This document shows, piece after piece, positions 61,899 to 64,000 of a stretch of 64,000 nt of DNA (the first letter of the stretch is position 1; the number at the start of each line of letters is the position of its first letter). Source of the DNA: Chitinophagaceae bacterium (GTDB taxonomy: Bacteria; Bacteroidota; Bacteroidia; Chitinophagales; Chitinophagaceae); assembly GCA_016720585.1 (NCBI GenBank), contig JADKKH010000004.1:124001-188000 (forward strand), read 5' to 3'. The position numbers and the translations under genes were made by a program. The notes beneath the pieces are model-generated. The model saw nothing but the letters and a program-made list of their open reading frames with translations. It ran no database searches and was not told the origin of the DNA.

Positions 61899-63860
61899 AT
61901 GAAACAGCTGAAAACCCTCCATATCTATTTCTGGAAATACCGGGTGCGCCTTGGAATAGGCGTGCTGTTTATTTTCTTATCCAACTATTTTAACGTACTG
62001 ACTCCGCAGGTAACCGGTTTTGTAATTGAATTGGTTCAAAAATCACTGGCCCTGCCCGGTTATAAAACTCCGGACAGGCAGCCCGACTATGATGCGCTGG
62101 TAGACCGGTTTATCAGCAGTGTGAACGGTCATGATTTTTCAACAAGTAAAGTGGTGGCCTTATGCGGTATCACCATTTTAATACTGGCCCTGTTACGCGG
62201 GTTTTTTCTTTTCCTGATGCGGCAGACCATTATTGTTATGAGCCGTCATATAGAATATGATCAGAAGAATGAGATCTATGATCATTATCAGAAATTGGAC
62301 ACGGCTTTTTATAAAACACACAATACCGGCGACCTGATGAACCGGATCGCTGAGGATGTAAGCCGTGTAAGGATGTTTACCGGTCCGGCTATTATGTACC
62401 TGGCCAACCTGGTCGCAATTATTTCACTCAGTGTTTTTTTTATGCTGAAAAGGGATGCTGAACTTACCCTCTATGTATTATTACCCTTACCTATCCTGGC
62501 GATCACTATTTATTTTGTAAATAATACCATTAATAAAAAAAGCGAAAAGATACAAGAGTCACTTTCTGATCTCACCACCAATGCACAGGAATCCTATTCG
62601 GGGATCCGGGTGATAAAATCATTCGTACAGGAAAAAGCGATGCTCGGGTTTTTTACAAAAAACAGCGAAGCCTATAAAAAGAATGCCATCGGGCTTGCCA
62701 AAGTAGAAGCTGTTTATTTTCCTTCGATCACGTTGCTGATCGGGTTGAGTACTTTGATCACCATCATGATTGGTGGTTTACATCATATCAGCAACCCGGA
62801 GAAAACCAACCTGGCAACTATTCTGGAATTTGTGATGTATGTAAATATGCTCACCTTCCCGGTAAGTGCCATCGGATTAACCGCCAGCATGATCCAACGG
62901 GCAGCAGCTTCTCAAAAAAGAATAAATGAATTTCTGCAAACTGTACCCAGCATCCGGAATCCGGCGGATGCAGTTGCCATTCAGTTGCAGGGAAATATAA
63001 AATTCCGGGAAGTGAATTTCACTTATCCGCATACAGGTATTCAATCACTGAAAAATTTTACACTGGATATACGCAATGGGGAGAAAGTGGCCATCGTTGG
63101 CAGAACGGGTAGTGGCAAGTCAACCGTTGCACAATTATTATTGCGGATGTATGAAGCTACGGATGGAATGATCGAACTGGATGGAATTGACATAAGAAAG
63201 ATTGATCTGAAAACCTTGCGGGAGCAGATCAGCTATGTGCCCCAGGATGTTTTTTTATTCAGTGAAACGGTGGAAAATAATATCAGCTTTGGGATGCCAA
63301 ACACGGAACACAGTGAAGTAATTACTGCCGCTACAAAAGCAAGTGTAGACAAAGAGATTGCCGGATTCGCATATCAATACAATACGATGATCGGGGAGCG
63401 GGGGGTAACACTCAGCGGCGGACAAAAACAACGGATATCCATAGCCCGTGCGTTGGTAAAAAAACCCGGCCTGGTTATTTTTGATGATTGCCTCAGTGCT
63501 GTGGATGCCCGGACAGAAAAAGAAATTATCGGTAACCTGAATGACTACCTGCAGGATAAAACAGCCATTATCATTACGCACCGCATATTCACCTTATTCA
63601 ATTTTGATAAGATAATCGTCCTGGAGGACGGGTTTATTGTTGAGCAGGGAACGCACCACCAATTATTATCAATACCAGGTGGATATTATGCCGGATTGTA
63701 TGCACGACAACAGGAACAAGAGGATAGTAATGAGTCGAACTCCGAACCCGATAGCTATCGGGTCCGAACTCCGAACTCTGAACTTGGCCTCAAGACTCCG
63801 TTTGGCCGTTTAAAAAACATCTATATATTTGTGATATCCAAAACAAAAGCTATTTCTTAA
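61899..63860 (+). CDS. ABC exporter, fused permease and ATPase (MsbA-like)
   Basis: A 653-residue half-transporter. Six membrane helices occupy about residues 15-320. The ATPase has Walker A GRTGSGKST, Q-loop SYVPQDVFLFSE, signature TLSGGQKQRISIARAL, Walker B LVIFDD and the switch His in IITHR. It works as a homodimer, exporting lipid or drug-like molecules. The last 35 or so residues, after QGTHHQLL...LYARQQEQ, come from a palindromic tandem repeat and are probably not part of the original protein. I start at MKQLKTLH; an upstream TTG is possible. Confidence 0.93.
   Translation: MKQLKTLHIYFWKYRVRLGIGVLFIFLSNYFNVLTPQVTGFVIELVQKSLALPGYKTPDRQPDYDALVDRFISSVNGHDFSTSKVVALCGITILILALLRGFFLFLMRQTIIVMSRHIEYDQKNEIYDHYQKLDTAFYKTHNTGDLMNRIAEDVSRVRMFTGPAIMYLANLVAIISLSVFFMLKRDAELTLYVLLPLPILAITIYFVNNTINKKSEKIQESLSDLTTNAQESYSGIRVIKSFVQEKAMLGFFTKNSEAYKKNAIGLAKVEAVYFPSITLLIGLSTLITIMIGGLHHISNPEKTNLATILEFVMYVNMLTFPVSAIGLTASMIQRAAASQKRINEFLQTVPSIRNPADAVAIQLQGNIKFREVNFTYPHTGIQSLKNFTLDIRNGEKVAIVGRTGSGKSTVAQLLLRMYEATDGMIELDGIDIRKIDLKTLREQISYVPQDVFLFSETVENNISFGMPNTEHSEVITAATKASVDKEIAGFAYQYNTMIGERGVTLSGGQKQRISIARALVKKPGLVIFDDCLSAVDARTEKEIIGNLNDYLQDKTAIIITHRIFTLFNFDKIIVLEDGFIVEQGTHHQLLSIPGGYYAGLYARQQEQEDSNESNSEPDSYRVRTPNSELGLKTPFGRLKNIYIFVISKTKAIS
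63740..63779. repeat. CCCGATAGCTATCGGG palindrome with flanking CCGAAC repeats
   Basis: A perfect 16-bp palindrome at 63747-63762 is flanked on both sides by CCGAAC/CCGAACT units. It lies inside the 3' end of the ABC exporter frame and encodes its unusual tail. The arms match the palindrome at 46003. Confidence 0.75.
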
Positions 63861-63878
63861 CTGCTAAAAATTTATCAA

Positions 63879-64000
63879 GTGGCGTACGAGAATAATGACA
63901 AGAAACTGGAGAGCATTTACAGCAAACGTATCCGTGCAGGGAAAAGACGGACTTATTTTTTTGATGTACGGGCAACCCGGGGTAATGATTATTACCTGAC
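63879..64000 (+). CDS. DUF3276 family protein, N-terminal part (partial)
   Basis: A GTG start at 63879 opens a frame of 40 complete codons running off the window. The sequence YENNDKKLESIYSKRIRAG and TYFFDVRATRGNDYYLT matches the start of DUF3276, a small Bacteroidota protein with a PUR-alpha-like nucleic-acid-binding fold. Typical members are 100-130 residues long. Function is not established. It follows the ABC exporter by 18 bp and may share its transcript. Confidence 0.85.
   Translation, partial: MAYENNDKKLESIYSKRIRAGKRRTYFFDVRATRGNDYYL

Overview
The window is chromosomal DNA of a member of the Bacteroidota, most likely in or near the family Chitinophagaceae. The evidence is a SusC/SusD pair heading a polysaccharide utilisation locus (PUL), a DUF3276 gene, an HU/CCDC81-type SPOR-like membrane protein, an aminofutalosine synthase, promoters of the form TTG-N19-TAnnTTTG, and a scatter of small palindromic intergenic repeats. 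The family assignment is inference; the phylum is well supported. No phage, transposase, CRISPR array or plasmid gene was seen.

Layout. (1) 1-4531: housekeeping genes, mostly on the minus strand: the end of a queuosine-precursor transporter, then Nudix, CorA, DinB, dapF, a frameshifted four-helix-bundle gene and a nucleoside phosphorylase. (2) 4600-4950: tRNA-Cys, a 16-G tract, and a degenerate second tRNA-Cys copy whose D and anticodon arms are replaced by palindromes of the kind repeated beside it. (3) 5324-28690: a PUL. A divergent LacI-type regulator, broken by a one-base frameshift, faces susC and susD. They are followed by GH16, GH2 (with an NxKG uronate motif), an EEP-family hydrolase, GH30, GH3, a sialate-O-acetylesterase-like protein, GH27, GH127, GH5 with a CBM6-like tail, a ribokinase-like kinase and a sugar permease. 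Two LacI-type operators 21 bp apart lie just downstream of the probable susC promoter. (4) 28976-38606: an almost gapless operon for formate and one-carbon metabolism: moeA, mobA, fhs, fdhD, a NuoE-NuoF-like formate dehydrogenase beta subunit, a cysteine-type catalytic alpha subunit and a MoaC-MogA fusion. (5) 38631-63860: mixed housekeeping genes (serine deaminase, mqnE, nucleoside permease, thioredoxin, dnaE, NlpC/P60, flippase, M1 peptidase, ABC solute-binding protein, msrA, mutS2, CBS protein, PqiA, tRNA-Ser, ABC exporter), ending in a partial DUF3276 gene.

How the genes work together. In the PUL, surface glycan would be captured by SusC/SusD and cut by secreted enzymes acting on beta-glucosidic or beta-galactosidic chains with galactose, arabinofuranose, uronic acid and acetyl decorations. 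A permease and a PfkB kinase would then take one released sugar inward. The substrate is not settled: a branched beta-1,3/1,6-glucan and a type II arabinogalactan-like glycan both fit parts of the set. The formate operon would build its own molybdenum cofactor, oxidise formate to CO2 with NAD+ and, through Fhs, connect formate to tetrahydrofolate.

The best second-look items are the broken LacI repressor with its intact-looking tandem operators, the self-contained formate/Moco/folate operon, and the palindrome-invaded tRNA-Cys relic. Two separate genes carry a -1 frameshift at heptamers that match the bacterial slippery-site rule, so programmed frameshifting, true pseudogenes and sequencing error all have to be weighed.
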